NCBI GenBank assembly: GCA_934726455.1
Contig: CAKVDS010000026.1
Coordinates: 1-32,365, forward strand
Direction of reading: 5' to 3'
Length of the DNA stretch: 32,365 bases
Origin: an uncultured Bacteroidales bacterium
Lineage (GTDB): Bacteria; Bacteroidota; Bacteroidia; Bacteroidales; UBA932
Positions 8,121-16,774 of the stretch are shown here, in pieces. Every line of letters begins with the position of its first letter. Positions within the stretch are counted from its first letter, which is position 1. The notes under the pieces were generated by a model. The model ran no database searches. It was not told the DNA's origin and saw nothing but the letters and a program-made list of their open reading frames with translations. A program made the position numbers and the translations under genes.

Positions 8121-10727
8121 ATGAAAACCGAGATGCTTGCGGCTTTTTCGGCTGCATTGTTGATGGTTTCCGCCTGCGGTGGCGGAGACAAGTATGAGTA
8201 TCCGTTCAGAGACCCTTCGCTCCCGGTAGAGGAGAGGGTGGAGAACCTGCTTTCCCTGCTGACGCCGGAGGAGAAGGTGGGGCTGATGATGAACAAATCC
8301 GTCTCCGTGGACCGGCTCGGAATCCCGGCCTACAACTGGTGGAGCGAGGCCTGCCACGGCATCAGGGCCGACGGGTACACTGTCTACCCGCAGTATATAG
8401 GGCTTGCCGCCACATTCAATCCGGATCTTGTCTATGATGTGTTCAGCAGCGTCTCCGATGAGGCCCGTGCCAACTGGAACCGCTCCACCCCGGAATTCAA
8501 TGTCGGGATGCGTGCCAGGTATTACCCCGGCAACCCGGAACTGAGTTTCTGGTGCCCGAACATCAACATCTTCCGCGATCCCCGCTGGGGGCGCGGCCAG
8601 GAAACCCCCGGGGAAGACCCTTACCTGACGGAAGTCATCGGGATGCAGACAGTCAAGGGTATGCAGGGTGATGATGACAGGTACTTCAAGACCCACGCCT
8701 GCGCGAAGCATTACGGGGTGCACAGCGGGCCGGAACCTCTGCGGCACCGTTTCGATGTGAGCGTCTCCCCGCGAGACTTGTGGGAGACATATCTGCCTGC
8801 TTTCAAGGCACTTGTGACGGAGGCCAACGTGCAGGAAGTCATGTGCGCATATCATCGTTACGAGGGTGTGCCTTGCTGCGCCAGCGACCGGCTTATCCAG
8901 AACATACTTCGTGACAAATGGGGCTACAAGTCCTTGGTGGTCACTGACTGCGATGCGATCAACAATTTCTATACTCCGGGGCAGCACGAGACCCATCCGG
9001 ACGCGATGCACGCTTCCGCAGACGCTGTGCTGAACGGCACGGACCTTGAGTGCGGCAACAGTTTTACATCCCTGCTCGACGCCCTCAAGCAGGGGCTCAT
9101 CAAAGAGTCGGATCTGGATGTCCACCTGCGCCGCACACTTCGCTCCCGTTTCGAGCTCGGAATGTTCGACCCTGCCGGGATGCTTCCGTGGTCTGACCTG
9201 GGCCCGGAGGTGATCAGCAGCGAGGAACATGACGCGCAGGCTGTGCAGGCCGCGGCCGAGTCCATGGTACTTCTGAAAAACGACGGCGTTCTGCCGCTTT
9301 CCCGCAAGGTACGCAAGCTTGCGGTTCTCGGCCCGAATGCAGACAACGTCCAGATGCTCAACGGCAACTACGGCGGAACTCCGACAGCGGAGCATGCCCG
9401 CTCCATCCTCGCCGGCTTCAAAAAGGCGCTCCCTGATGCGGAGATTGTCTATGATCCGGCCTGCGACTATGTTGACGAGTACAATACGGAGAACCTGCTG
9501 CCGAAGTTCAATGGTGGAAAGGGTCTCAAGACTCAGTTCTACGGCGGAAAGAGCCTGTCAGGCAAGGCTTTGAAAGAAGAGTACAGGGACGGCGAAATCA
9601 ACTTCAGCACCTTCGGGGCATACGGTTTCTCGGAGGGCGTCGATGCCGACGGAGTGGCGGTGAGGCTGAGCGGCGAATTCAAGTCAGATTTCGACGGGCA
9701 GCTCCAGTACAACATCTCCAGCGACAACGGCTACACCCTCAAAGTCAACGGGCATACCGTAGAGAAGGTGGGAAAGGCCGCACGCCGCGGTTTCGGATTC
9801 CGCAACACAGTGCCGGACTACAAGTCCATTCCTGTCAAGAAAGGCGCAAGCTATGCCATAGAGGTGGAGTATGTCCGTGGCGACGGTCCGTTCGCCATGC
9901 TTTCCGCGCAGTTCTGCCGCAGGGAATTGGCTGAGTTCAGCGGACTTGCTTCGAGGCTTGCGGATGCGGACGCCATCATAATAGTCGGCGGCATCACGGC
10001 TTCATTCGAGGGAGAGGGCGGAGACCGTCCGGACATAGAGTTCCCTGCTGTCCAGAGGCGTCTGCTCAAGGCCATGCATGCCACGGGCCGTCCTGTCATA
10101 CTGGTCAACTGCTCCGGCTCTGCGATGGGCTTCGAGGGGGTGGAAGACAGTTATGACGCTCTCATCCAGGCCTGGTACGGCGGTCAGGGCGGAGCCGATG
10201 CCCTCGCCGGGCTGCTGCTCGGTGACTTCAACCCGTCTGCGAAACTCCCTGTGACTTTCTATGCTTCGACCTCCCAGCTGCCTGATTTTCAGGACTACAG
10301 CATGGAAGGCAGGACTTACCGCTATTTCCGTGGCGAGCCTATGTATCCGTTCGGTTTCGGCCTCAGTTACACTTCATTTGAATACGGGCAGGGGAGACTC
10401 TCCGCAACATCTGCAAAGCCGGACAGGAAGCTTACTCTGACAGTACCTGTGACAAACACCGGGTCTGTGGACGGAGAGGAGGTTGTACAGGTCTATGTCA
10501 AGAGCCTTGACAGGACGGACGCTCCGCTGAAGTCTCTGAAAGCCTTCAAAAAGGTGAAGATCGCCGCCGGCAAGACCGTGAAAGTCAAGCTGGTGCTCGA
10601 CAACGAAGCCTTCCACTTCTATGACGGGAATGACGGGCTGGCCCCGGCTCCGGGACGCTACGAGATCCTCTACGGCTCCTCATCGGCTGACCGCGACCTC
10701 AAGTCACTGGATTTCACCTTGCTGTAA
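8121..10727 (+). CDS. GH3 beta-xylosidase/beta-glucosidase lipoprotein with inserted PA14 domain
   Basis: The 868-residue protein has a lipobox (LLMVSAC near residues 13-19). The order is the GH3 N-terminal barrel (about 30-365), the GH3 C-terminal alpha/beta sandwich split by a PA14 insertion (about 455-600, with LQYNISSDNGYTLKVNG), and a fibronectin-III-like domain (about 770-868). Asp276 in VVTDCDAI is the expected nucleophile. The NWWSEACHGI and YPQYIGLAATFNP motifs resemble the beta-xylosidase branch of GH3 rather than cellobiases. With the neighbouring GH10 and CE15-like enzymes, hydrolysis of xylo-oligosaccharides is the best guess; beta-glucosidase activity cannot be excluded. Confidence 0.93.
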   Translation: MKTEMLAAFSAALLMVSACGGGDKYEYPFRDPSLPVEERVENLLSLLTPEEKVGLMMNKSVSVDRLGIPAYNWWSEACHGIRADGYTVYPQYIGLAATFNPDLVYDVFSSVSDEARANWNRSTPEFNVGMRARYYPGNPELSFWCPNINIFRDPRWGRGQETPGEDPYLTEVIGMQTVKGMQGDDDRYFKTHACAKHYGVHSGPEPLRHRFDVSVSPRDLWETYLPAFKALVTEANVQEVMCAYHRYEGVPCCASDRLIQNILRDKWGYKSLVVTDCDAINNFYTPGQHETHPDAMHASADAVLNGTDLECGNSFTSLLDALKQGLIKESDLDVHLRRTLRSRFELGMFDPAGMLPWSDLGPEVISSEEHDAQAVQAAAESMVLLKNDGVLPLSRKVRKLAVLGPNADNVQMLNGNYGGTPTAEHARSILAGFKKALPDAEIVYDPACDYVDEYNTENLLPKFNGGKGLKTQFYGGKSLSGKALKEEYRDGEINFSTFGAYGFSEGVDADGVAVRLSGEFKSDFDGQLQYNISSDNGYTLKVNGHTVEKVGKAARRGFGFRNTVPDYKSIPVKKGASYAIEVEYVRGDGPFAMLSAQFCRRELAEFSGLASRLADADAIIIVGGITASFEGEGGDRPDIEFPAVQRRLLKAMHATGRPVILVNCSGSAMGFEGVEDSYDALIQAWYGGQGGADALAGLLLGDFNPSAKLPVTFYASTSQLPDFQDYSMEGRTYRYFRGEPMYPFGFGLSYTSFEYGQGRLSATSAKPDRKLTLTVPVTNTGSVDGEEVVQVYVKSLDRTDAPLKSLKAFKKVKIAAGKTVKVKLVLDNEAFHFYDGNDGLAPAPGRYEILYGSSSADRDLKSLDFTLL

Positions 10728-10758
10728 AAATTGTTATATTGTGGAAAATTATCCAATC

Positions 10759-11985
10759 ATGACCACAGCAACAAAAATCCTCTCGTTCCTCGGCCTGTCC
10801 TTGGCCGTATTCGCCTGCGGCGAGGCAGAACCCCCGCTTGTGTACGACAAAGAAAATACCTTGACATCTTACAAGGCTCAGACTATGCGCCCGGACGGGT
10901 TGGAAAAACCGCAGGAAAGCCTTCCAAACCCCTTTGCCTGGGCTTCAGGACGCGGAGAGGTGAAGAACTTCCGCGACTGGGAGAAACGCAGGGCGGAGAT
11001 TTCCTCCATGATCCAGTACTATGAGACAGGACCCAAACCGGTGGTGGCACCGGAAGATGTCAATGCGAGAATGAGCGGCGACACCCTGTATGTCGATGTC
11101 AAAGTCGGGAGCGGGACGCTGACCCTCAGCTCATACATAGCATATCCTGAAAGCGGGGAAGGGCCGTACCCGGTGATGATCGGCACGAGTGTAATGTCCC
11201 TGCCGCACAGTCTTTTCGAGGACAGGCCAGTGGCCCTGATGGTGTTCAACGAAAAACAGGTCAACAACTATACCCAGTGGGGGCCGCACGGCAGCCGCGG
11301 GGAATTCGAGTTCGACCGCCTCTACCCGGATCTCAAGAAAAACGGGGCCTATATCGAGTGGGCTTGGGGCTTGAGCCGCCTGATAGACGGGCTCTGCCAG
11401 CTCGGGGAAGTGAAGACCCGTATAGACACACGCCATATTGGGGTGACCGGCTGCTCCTATGCCGGTAAGATGGCCCTTTTCTGCGGAGCCTTCGATGAGA
11501 GGGTGGCTCTGACCATAGCCCAGGAGCCGGGCGGCGGCGGTGCTGCCGCATGGAGGGTATCCCACACTCTGCAGGATGTGGAGAGTCTTGAGAAGACGGA
11601 CTACAACTGGTTCCTTGAAAGCTTCCGCGACACTTTCTCCGGCGAGAAGGTGTGGAACATCCCTTATGACAGGCACGAACTATGCGCGATGATTTGCCCG
11701 CGTGCTCTTCTGCTGCTCGGAAATACTGATTACCAGTGGCTTGCGGACGAGTCGGGATATGTCTCCGCCAATGCTGCCCGCAAGGTCTGGGAGCGCTTCG
11801 GGATAGAGGACAGGATGGGCTGGTCCATAGAAGGAGGGCATCCGCACTGCTTTCTTCCGGAGTCGCAGTATCCGGAAGTCGAGGCTTTCATCGACCGCTT
11901 CCTTCTCGGGAAAGATGTCCCGACGGTGGTGATGAAAGCACCGATGTTCGAGGATGTTGATCTTTCGCGCTGGATAAAATACTGA
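10759..11985 (+). CDS. CE15-like 4-O-methyl-glucuronoyl methylesterase, lipoprotein
   Basis: The 408-residue protein starts at ATG 10759, 31 bases after the GH3 stop. An in-frame ATG further upstream (10621) lies inside GH3 and gives a non-signal N-terminus, so it was rejected. The lipobox is LAVFAC. The nucleophile motif GVTGCSYAGK (Ser233) is the CE15 GCSxxGK pattern. AQEPGGGGAAAWR (Glu256) matches the acidic residue and glycine run, and GGHPHC (His361/His363) supplies the catalytic His. CE15 enzymes cut ester links between lignin alcohols and glucuronic acid side chains of xylan, which fits GH10 and GH3. A general alpha/beta hydrolase is the alternative. Confidence 0.85.
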   Translation: MTTATKILSFLGLSLAVFACGEAEPPLVYDKENTLTSYKAQTMRPDGLEKPQESLPNPFAWASGRGEVKNFRDWEKRRAEISSMIQYYETGPKPVVAPEDVNARMSGDTLYVDVKVGSGTLTLSSYIAYPESGEGPYPVMIGTSVMSLPHSLFEDRPVALMVFNEKQVNNYTQWGPHGSRGEFEFDRLYPDLKKNGAYIEWAWGLSRLIDGLCQLGEVKTRIDTRHIGVTGCSYAGKMALFCGAFDERVALTIAQEPGGGGAAAWRVSHTLQDVESLEKTDYNWFLESFRDTFSGEKVWNIPYDRHELCAMICPRALLLLGNTDYQWLADESGYVSANAARKVWERFGIEDRMGWSIEGGHPHCFLPESQYPEVEAFIDRFLLGKDVPTVVMKAPMFEDVDLSRWIKY

Positions 11986-11991
11986 TAAACT

Positions 11992-12014
11992 AAGGGGCCG
12001 CTTGACGGCCCCTT
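11992..12014. terminator. Bidirectional terminator between CE15 and hutI
   Basis: A perfect 9-bp stem AAGGGGCCG / CGGCCCCTT has a 5-base loop and lies between convergent stop codons. The T-tract is weak on both strands. Confidence 0.65.
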
Positions 12015-12016
12015 GA

Positions 12017-13255
12017 TTATTCCAATGGCTTTCCCTTGATGTAGTGGGCCCTGATGAACGGGGTCGTATAGCAGTATGGGATGAAGCCCGGTGACGGTAT
12101 GGGGCGGGTCAGTATGAGGTTGGCGAGTTTGCCGACTTCGATTGACCCGCAGATGTCGCTGACTCCCATCGCGTAAGCCCCGTTGATGGTGCAGGCGTTG
12201 AGGGCCTGGACCGGGGTGAGCCGCATCTTGATGCAGCCCTGAGCCATCACGAAGCGCATGTCTCCGGACGGGGAGGAACCGGGGTTGAAGTCGCTGGCAA
12301 GGGCGATGCCAAGGCCGCCGGCTATGAAGTCCCGAGCCCGTCCGTATGGGAGTCCGAGGAAAAACGACGAGCCGGGGAGCATGGTCGGCATGGTTTCGGA
12401 ACCGCGCAGGGCAGCGATGCCCTCTTCTCCGGTGCGTTCGAGGTGGTCTACTGACAAGGCTTTGTGTCTGAGTGCTGTGGAAAGACCTCCGATGACGGCG
12501 ATTTCATCAATGTGCACTTTAGGGCGCAGCCCGAAGCGTTCTCCTGCCGTGAGGATCAGATCCATGTCTTCGGGGCTGAAGAAGCCCTCATCGCAGAACA
12601 CGTCGATGAACTCCGCCAGTCCCTCCTCCGCCACACGCGGAATCATCTCCCTGATTATCAATGAGACATAGTCTTCTTTCCTCCCTGTGTATGCTCTCCC
12701 GACGGCATGTGCGCCGAGGAAAGTGGCGCGGATTACAGCCGGGACGCTCTCCCGTATGCGCCTTATTACACGCAGCATCTTGAGTTCGTCCTCGACAGTC
12801 AGCCCGTAGCCGCTCTTGATCTCTATGGCTCCGCTGCCTTTCTCCATCATCTCCTTGACCCTCCCGAGGCTCTGCCGGTAGAGCGAGTCCTCGTCGGTGG
12901 CATGCAGCAGGTCTGCGGAGTTGAGGATGCCTCCGCCGCGGGCGGCTATCTCCTCATAGTTCAGACCGTTGATCTTGTCGATGAATTCCTCCTCACGCGA
13001 GCCGGCATAGACTATGTGGCTGTGGGAGTCGCAGAACGAGGGCAGCATCATGCATCCGGAGGCATCCACCATGGAGTCGTAATGCCCTTTCGGATAATCT
13101 GATATGGACCCGAATCCGGAGATTGTTTCCCCGTCTATGGTGAGCCAGGCGTTGCGGATGCTGCCGGTGTGCGACATCTCTTCCCCCTGCAGGCGCAGCG
13201 TGCCTGCAGGGGTGATGCCGGTGAGTTCCTTAATATTGATGAATATAGTCTTCAT
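12017..13255 (-). CDS. hutI: Imidazolonepropionase
   Basis: The 412-residue protein belongs to the amidohydrolase superfamily. Metal-binding DSHSHIVYAGSREEEF lies near residue 80, with HIDEIAVIGG near residue 245, ALASDFNPGSSPSGDM near 320 and NACTINGAYAMG near 355, all hallmarks of HutI. It hydrolyses 4-imidazolone-5-propionate to N-formimino-L-glutamate. It is the last gene of the hut operon and overlaps the end of hutH by 26 bases, so translation is probably coupled. Confidence 0.95.
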   Translation of the reverse strand: MKTIFINIKELTGITPAGTLRLQGEEMSHTGSIRNAWLTIDGETISGFGSISDYPKGHYDSMVDASGCMMLPSFCDSHSHIVYAGSREEEFIDKINGLNYEEIAARGGGILNSADLLHATDEDSLYRQSLGRVKEMMEKGSGAIEIKSGYGLTVEDELKMLRVIRRIRESVPAVIRATFLGAHAVGRAYTGRKEDYVSLIIREMIPRVAEEGLAEFIDVFCDEGFFSPEDMDLILTAGERFGLRPKVHIDEIAVIGGLSTALRHKALSVDHLERTGEEGIAALRGSETMPTMLPGSSFFLGLPYGRARDFIAGGLGIALASDFNPGSSPSGDMRFVMAQGCIKMRLTPVQALNACTINGAYAMGVSDICGSIEVGKLANLILTRPIPSPGFIPYCYTTPFIRAHYIKGKPLE

Positions 13256-14726
13256 TGCGGAGGAACTCTATGGATCTCTCTATGAGAGGATGCAGGTAGG
13301 CGTCATCGTCCACGAAAGGCACCTGCCTGCGATAGTCTTCCACTATTTTCTCCAGCAGCGGGGATGTCCTGGCCGGGCGGCGGAATTCAAGGGCCTGTAC
13401 GGCGTTCAGCAGTTCTATGCCAAGCACTTCCTCCACGTTGTCCATGACCCGGACAAGTTTGGTGGCGGAGTTGGAGCCCATGCTCACATGGTCTTCCTGC
13501 CCCTGGGATGACGGGATGGAGTCGCAGGACGCCGGCCAGCAGAGGCCTTTGTTCTGACTGACTATCGATGCTGCCGTGTACTGGGGGATCATGAATCCGC
13601 TGTTGAGCCCCGGCCTGGCCACAAGGAAGGCCGGAAGTCCCCTCTGGCCGGAGATGAGGCGGTAGGTGCGGCGCTCTGAGATGCTTGCGAGCTCTGACAT
13701 CGCCACGGCAAGGGAATCCATCGGCAGGGCTATCGGCTCGCCGTGGAAGTTGCCGGCGGAGATTATCATGTCCTCGTCCGGGAAGACGTTAGGATTGTCG
13801 GTCGTGCTGTTGATTTCTGTCTCGATGACGGATTCCACATAGCGTATGCAGTCTTTGACAGCACCGTGCACCTGCGGGATGCAGCGGAACGAGTATGGGT
13901 CCTGTACATGGACTTTGTCGCGACGTATAAGTTCGCTTCCCTCAAGTAGATGCAGAAACCTCTCTCCTGTCTCGATCTGTCCCCGGTGCGGGCGGAGTTG
14001 GTGGGTGAGGGCGTAGAAAGGCTCGATGCGCCCGTCGTAGGCGTCCAGCGAGATGGCCCCGATATAGTCGGCCCACCTGGACAGGCGTTTTGCTTTCAGC
14101 AGGCTCCACACCGCGTGGGCGCTCATGAACTGGGTGCCGTTGAGCAGGGCCAGGCCCTCTTTGGACTGGAGGGTTATCGGCTTCCAGCCGAATTCGGCTG
14201 AGACTTCCGCGCTCGGGCGGACCTTGCCCTTGTAGAGTACTTCTCCAAGTCCCAACAGCGGTAGGGACAGGTGGGCAAGGGGAGCCAGATCCCCCGAGGC
14301 GCCGAGCGAGCCGTGCTGGTAGACTACAGGGAGGATGTCGCGGTTGTACATGTCGATGAGCCGCTGCACTGTGGCGAGCTGGGCGCCGGAGTGGCCGTAT
14401 GACAGCGACTGTATCTTCAGGAGAAGCATGAGCCTCACTATCTCAGGGCGCACAGTCTCTCCGGAGCCGCAGGCATGTGAGACCACGAGGTTGTACTGGA
14501 GCTGGGAGAGCTTGTCCTCCGGGATGGTGACGTTGCACAGCGAGCCGAAGCCCGTGGTCACTCCGTAGACCGGGCGGCCGATGTCCTCCATCTTGGTGTC
14601 CAGATAGCGGCGGCATTTTTCTATCGCCAGCACGGACTCTTCCGAAAGAGCGAGCTGTGCGTGGCTGTCGATTATTTTCTTGACCCTGTCGAGGGTGAGA
14701 TGTTCCGATGAAATGTGATGTGTCAT
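13230..14726 (-). CDS. hutH: Histidine ammonia-lyase
   Basis: The 498-residue protein carries the MIO cofactor triad Ala143-Ser144-Gly145 within GSLGASGDLAPLAH, close to the family position 142-144. GVTTGFGSLCN near residue 55 and the C-terminal SIPSSQGQEDHVSMG motif complete the signature. It deaminates histidine to urocanate. Its ATG overlaps the hutU stop as ATGA, and its own end overlaps hutI. Confidence 0.97.
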   Translation of the reverse strand: MTHHISSEHLTLDRVKKIIDSHAQLALSEESVLAIEKCRRYLDTKMEDIGRPVYGVTTGFGSLCNVTIPEDKLSQLQYNLVVSHACGSGETVRPEIVRLMLLLKIQSLSYGHSGAQLATVQRLIDMYNRDILPVVYQHGSLGASGDLAPLAHLSLPLLGLGEVLYKGKVRPSAEVSAEFGWKPITLQSKEGLALLNGTQFMSAHAVWSLLKAKRLSRWADYIGAISLDAYDGRIEPFYALTHQLRPHRGQIETGERFLHLLEGSELIRRDKVHVQDPYSFRCIPQVHGAVKDCIRYVESVIETEINSTTDNPNVFPDEDMIISAGNFHGEPIALPMDSLAVAMSELASISERRTYRLISGQRGLPAFLVARPGLNSGFMIPQYTAASIVSQNKGLCWPASCDSIPSSQGQEDHVSMGSNSATKLVRVMDNVEEVLGIELLNAVQALEFRRPARTSPLLEKIVEDYRRQVPFVDDDAYLHPLIERSIEFLRNEDYIHQY

Positions 14727-16774
14727 AGTTCTGAGTCTAAAGCATTGTTAATAAGTGTGTCGTTTGCCGTTACAGGCATCGTTACTTTAAGCTCCGGGGT
14801 GCGCTGCATCTCTCTTGTGATGGCGCTGATGGCACCGCTGTTGCGGGCCCAGCTGCGGCGCGCGATGCCGTTGTTGACATCCCAGAACAGCATCTGCCGG
14901 ATATGGCGTGCGGAGTCTTCGGAACCGTCTATGACCATCCCGAATCCGCCGTTGATCACTTCTCCCCAGCCGACTCCGCCTCCGTTGTGGATGGACACCC
15001 ATGTGGCGCCGCGGAAAGAGTCGCCGATGACGTTCTGCACAGCCATGTCGGCTGTGTAGCGGGAACCGTCATAGATGTTGGAAGTCTCCCTGAAAGGGGA
15101 ATCCGTGCCGGAGACATCGTGGTGGTCGCGGCCAAGCACTATCGGTGCCGTGATCTCGCCGCTGCGGATGGCATCGTTGAACGCGAGGGCGATCTGTGTG
15201 CGTCCGAGGCAGTCGGCATAGAGAATCCTGGCCTGTGAGCCCACTACGAGGTGGTTTCTGCCGGCTTCCTCGATCCAGTGGATATTGTCCTGCATCTGGC
15301 TCCGGATCTCATCAGGGGCCTGTCCGGCAAGTTTTTTCAGCACATTGACGGCGAGAGCATCGGTTTTTGCGAGGTCTTGAGGATCTTCCGACATGCATAC
15401 CCAGCGGAACGGGCCGAATCCGTAGTCGAAGTAGAGCGGACCCATGATGTCTTCCACGTAGGAAGGGTAGCGGAAAGAGCCGTCTTCCCTCAAGATGTCA
15501 GCCCCTGCACGGGAACTCTCCAGCAGGAAGGCATTGCCGTAGTCAAAGAAATACATCCCATTGGCTGTCAACTTATTGATTGCCGTTACCTGACGCCTCA
15601 GTGAAGCCTGTACGGCCTGTTTGAACGCCTCCGGGTCATCGGCCATCATCCGCTTCGCCTGCTCGAAACTCAGCCCTGCCGGGTAGTAGCCCCCGGCCCA
15701 TGGGTTGTGCAGGGACGTCTGGTCTGAACCAAGGTCAACCTTGACGCCCTCATCTGCAAGCCTTTCCCAAAGATCAACTACATTGCCGATGTAGGCCATG
15801 GATACAACCTCCTTGTCCGCCACGGCCTTGCGTATCCGGGGGATGAGCTCATCGAGGTCTTCGTGGAGTTCGTCCACCCAGCCCTGATCGTAGCGCTTGC
15901 GTGCTGCGAGCGGGTTGATTTCTGCAGTGACGCTCACTACACCGGCTATGTCGCCGGCCTTAGGCTGGGCTCCGGACATTCCTCCTAGACCGGCGGTGAC
16001 AAAGAGCGTTCCCCTCATCTGTTCCGCGCTGCCTTCAAGACCGCGTTTGCGGAGCTGCATCCGGGCGGCGTTCATCACTGTGATGGTGGTGCCGTGCACG
16101 ATTCCCTGCGGACCTATATACATATAGGAACCTGCGGTCATCTGGCCGTACTGCGATACGCCGAGGGCGTTGAATCTCTCGTAGTCGTCTCGGCTTGAGT
16201 AGTTCGGGATCACCATGCCGTTGGTCACCACCACGCGCGGTGCGTCCTTGTGGCTCGGGAAGAGACCGAGCGGGAGGCCCGAGTACATCGAAAGCGTCTG
16301 TTCGTCAGTCATCTGCGAGAGATACTGCATCGTCAGGCGGTACTGTGCCCAGTTCTGGAATATGGCGCCGTTGCCTCCGTAGATTATGAGTTCGTGCGGA
16401 TGCTGCGCCACACGCGGGTCGAGGTTGTTCTGTATCATCGCCATGATGGCAGCAGCCTGACGGCTTCTGGCCGGGTACTGATCTATCGGACGTGCAAAAA
16501 TCTCATTAGACGGACGATAGCGGTACATGTAGATACGGCCGTAGTCCCGCAGCTCCGCCGCGAACTCCGAGGCCAGCACGGGGTGGAGTTCCTCGGGGAA
16601 GTAGCGGAGGGCGTTCTTGAGCGCGAGGGCCTTTTCCTTGCGGCTGAGGATGTCCTTGCGCTTCGGGGCGTGGTTGATTTCCGGGTCGTATGGCTTGGTT
16701 CCAGGCAGGTAGGAGGGGATTCCCTCGAGGATCTCCTCCTGCCAGCTCAGATGATGGTGGTCGGGACTGTTCAT
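14723..16774 (-). CDS. hutU: Urocanate hydratase, long form
   Basis: This 683-residue urocanase is longer than the 550-560 residue proteobacterial type; lengths near 670 are usual in Bacteroidota. Recognisable blocks are IIYGGNGAIFQNW, MYSGLPLGLFPSH, TAGLGGMSGAQPKAG (NAD-binding), DQTSLHNPWAGGYYPAGLS and SIHNGGGVGWGEVINGG. It converts urocanate to imidazolonepropionate using tightly bound NAD. The extra length is mainly N-terminal and internal segments. ATGA overlaps join it to both neighbours. Confidence 0.96.
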   Translation of the reverse strand: MNSPDHHHLSWQEEILEGIPSYLPGTKPYDPEINHAPKRKDILSRKEKALALKNALRYFPEELHPVLASEFAAELRDYGRIYMYRYRPSNEIFARPIDQYPARSRQAAAIMAMIQNNLDPRVAQHPHELIIYGGNGAIFQNWAQYRLTMQYLSQMTDEQTLSMYSGLPLGLFPSHKDAPRVVVTNGMVIPNYSSRDDYERFNALGVSQYGQMTAGSYMYIGPQGIVHGTTITVMNAARMQLRKRGLEGSAEQMRGTLFVTAGLGGMSGAQPKAGDIAGVVSVTAEINPLAARKRYDQGWVDELHEDLDELIPRIRKAVADKEVVSMAYIGNVVDLWERLADEGVKVDLGSDQTSLHNPWAGGYYPAGLSFEQAKRMMADDPEAFKQAVQASLRRQVTAINKLTANGMYFFDYGNAFLLESSRAGADILREDGSFRYPSYVEDIMGPLYFDYGFGPFRWVCMSEDPQDLAKTDALAVNVLKKLAGQAPDEIRSQMQDNIHWIEEAGRNHLVVGSQARILYADCLGRTQIALAFNDAIRSGEITAPIVLGRDHHDVSGTDSPFRETSNIYDGSRYTADMAVQNVIGDSFRGATWVSIHNGGGVGWGEVINGGFGMVIDGSEDSARHIRQMLFWDVNNGIARRSWARNSGAISAITREMQRTPELKVTMPVTANDTLINNALDSEL

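Noticed and set aside
7854..9395. Long open frame (about 513 codons) on the minus strand opposite DUF1573 and GH3
   Set aside because: It is antisense to clear GH3 and DUF1573 coding sequence, has no recognisable motif, and reflects the GC-rich codon pattern of the real genes.
10621..10758. Upstream start for the CE15-like esterase
   Set aside because: It would overlap the GH3 end and bury the lipoprotein signal that begins at 10759.
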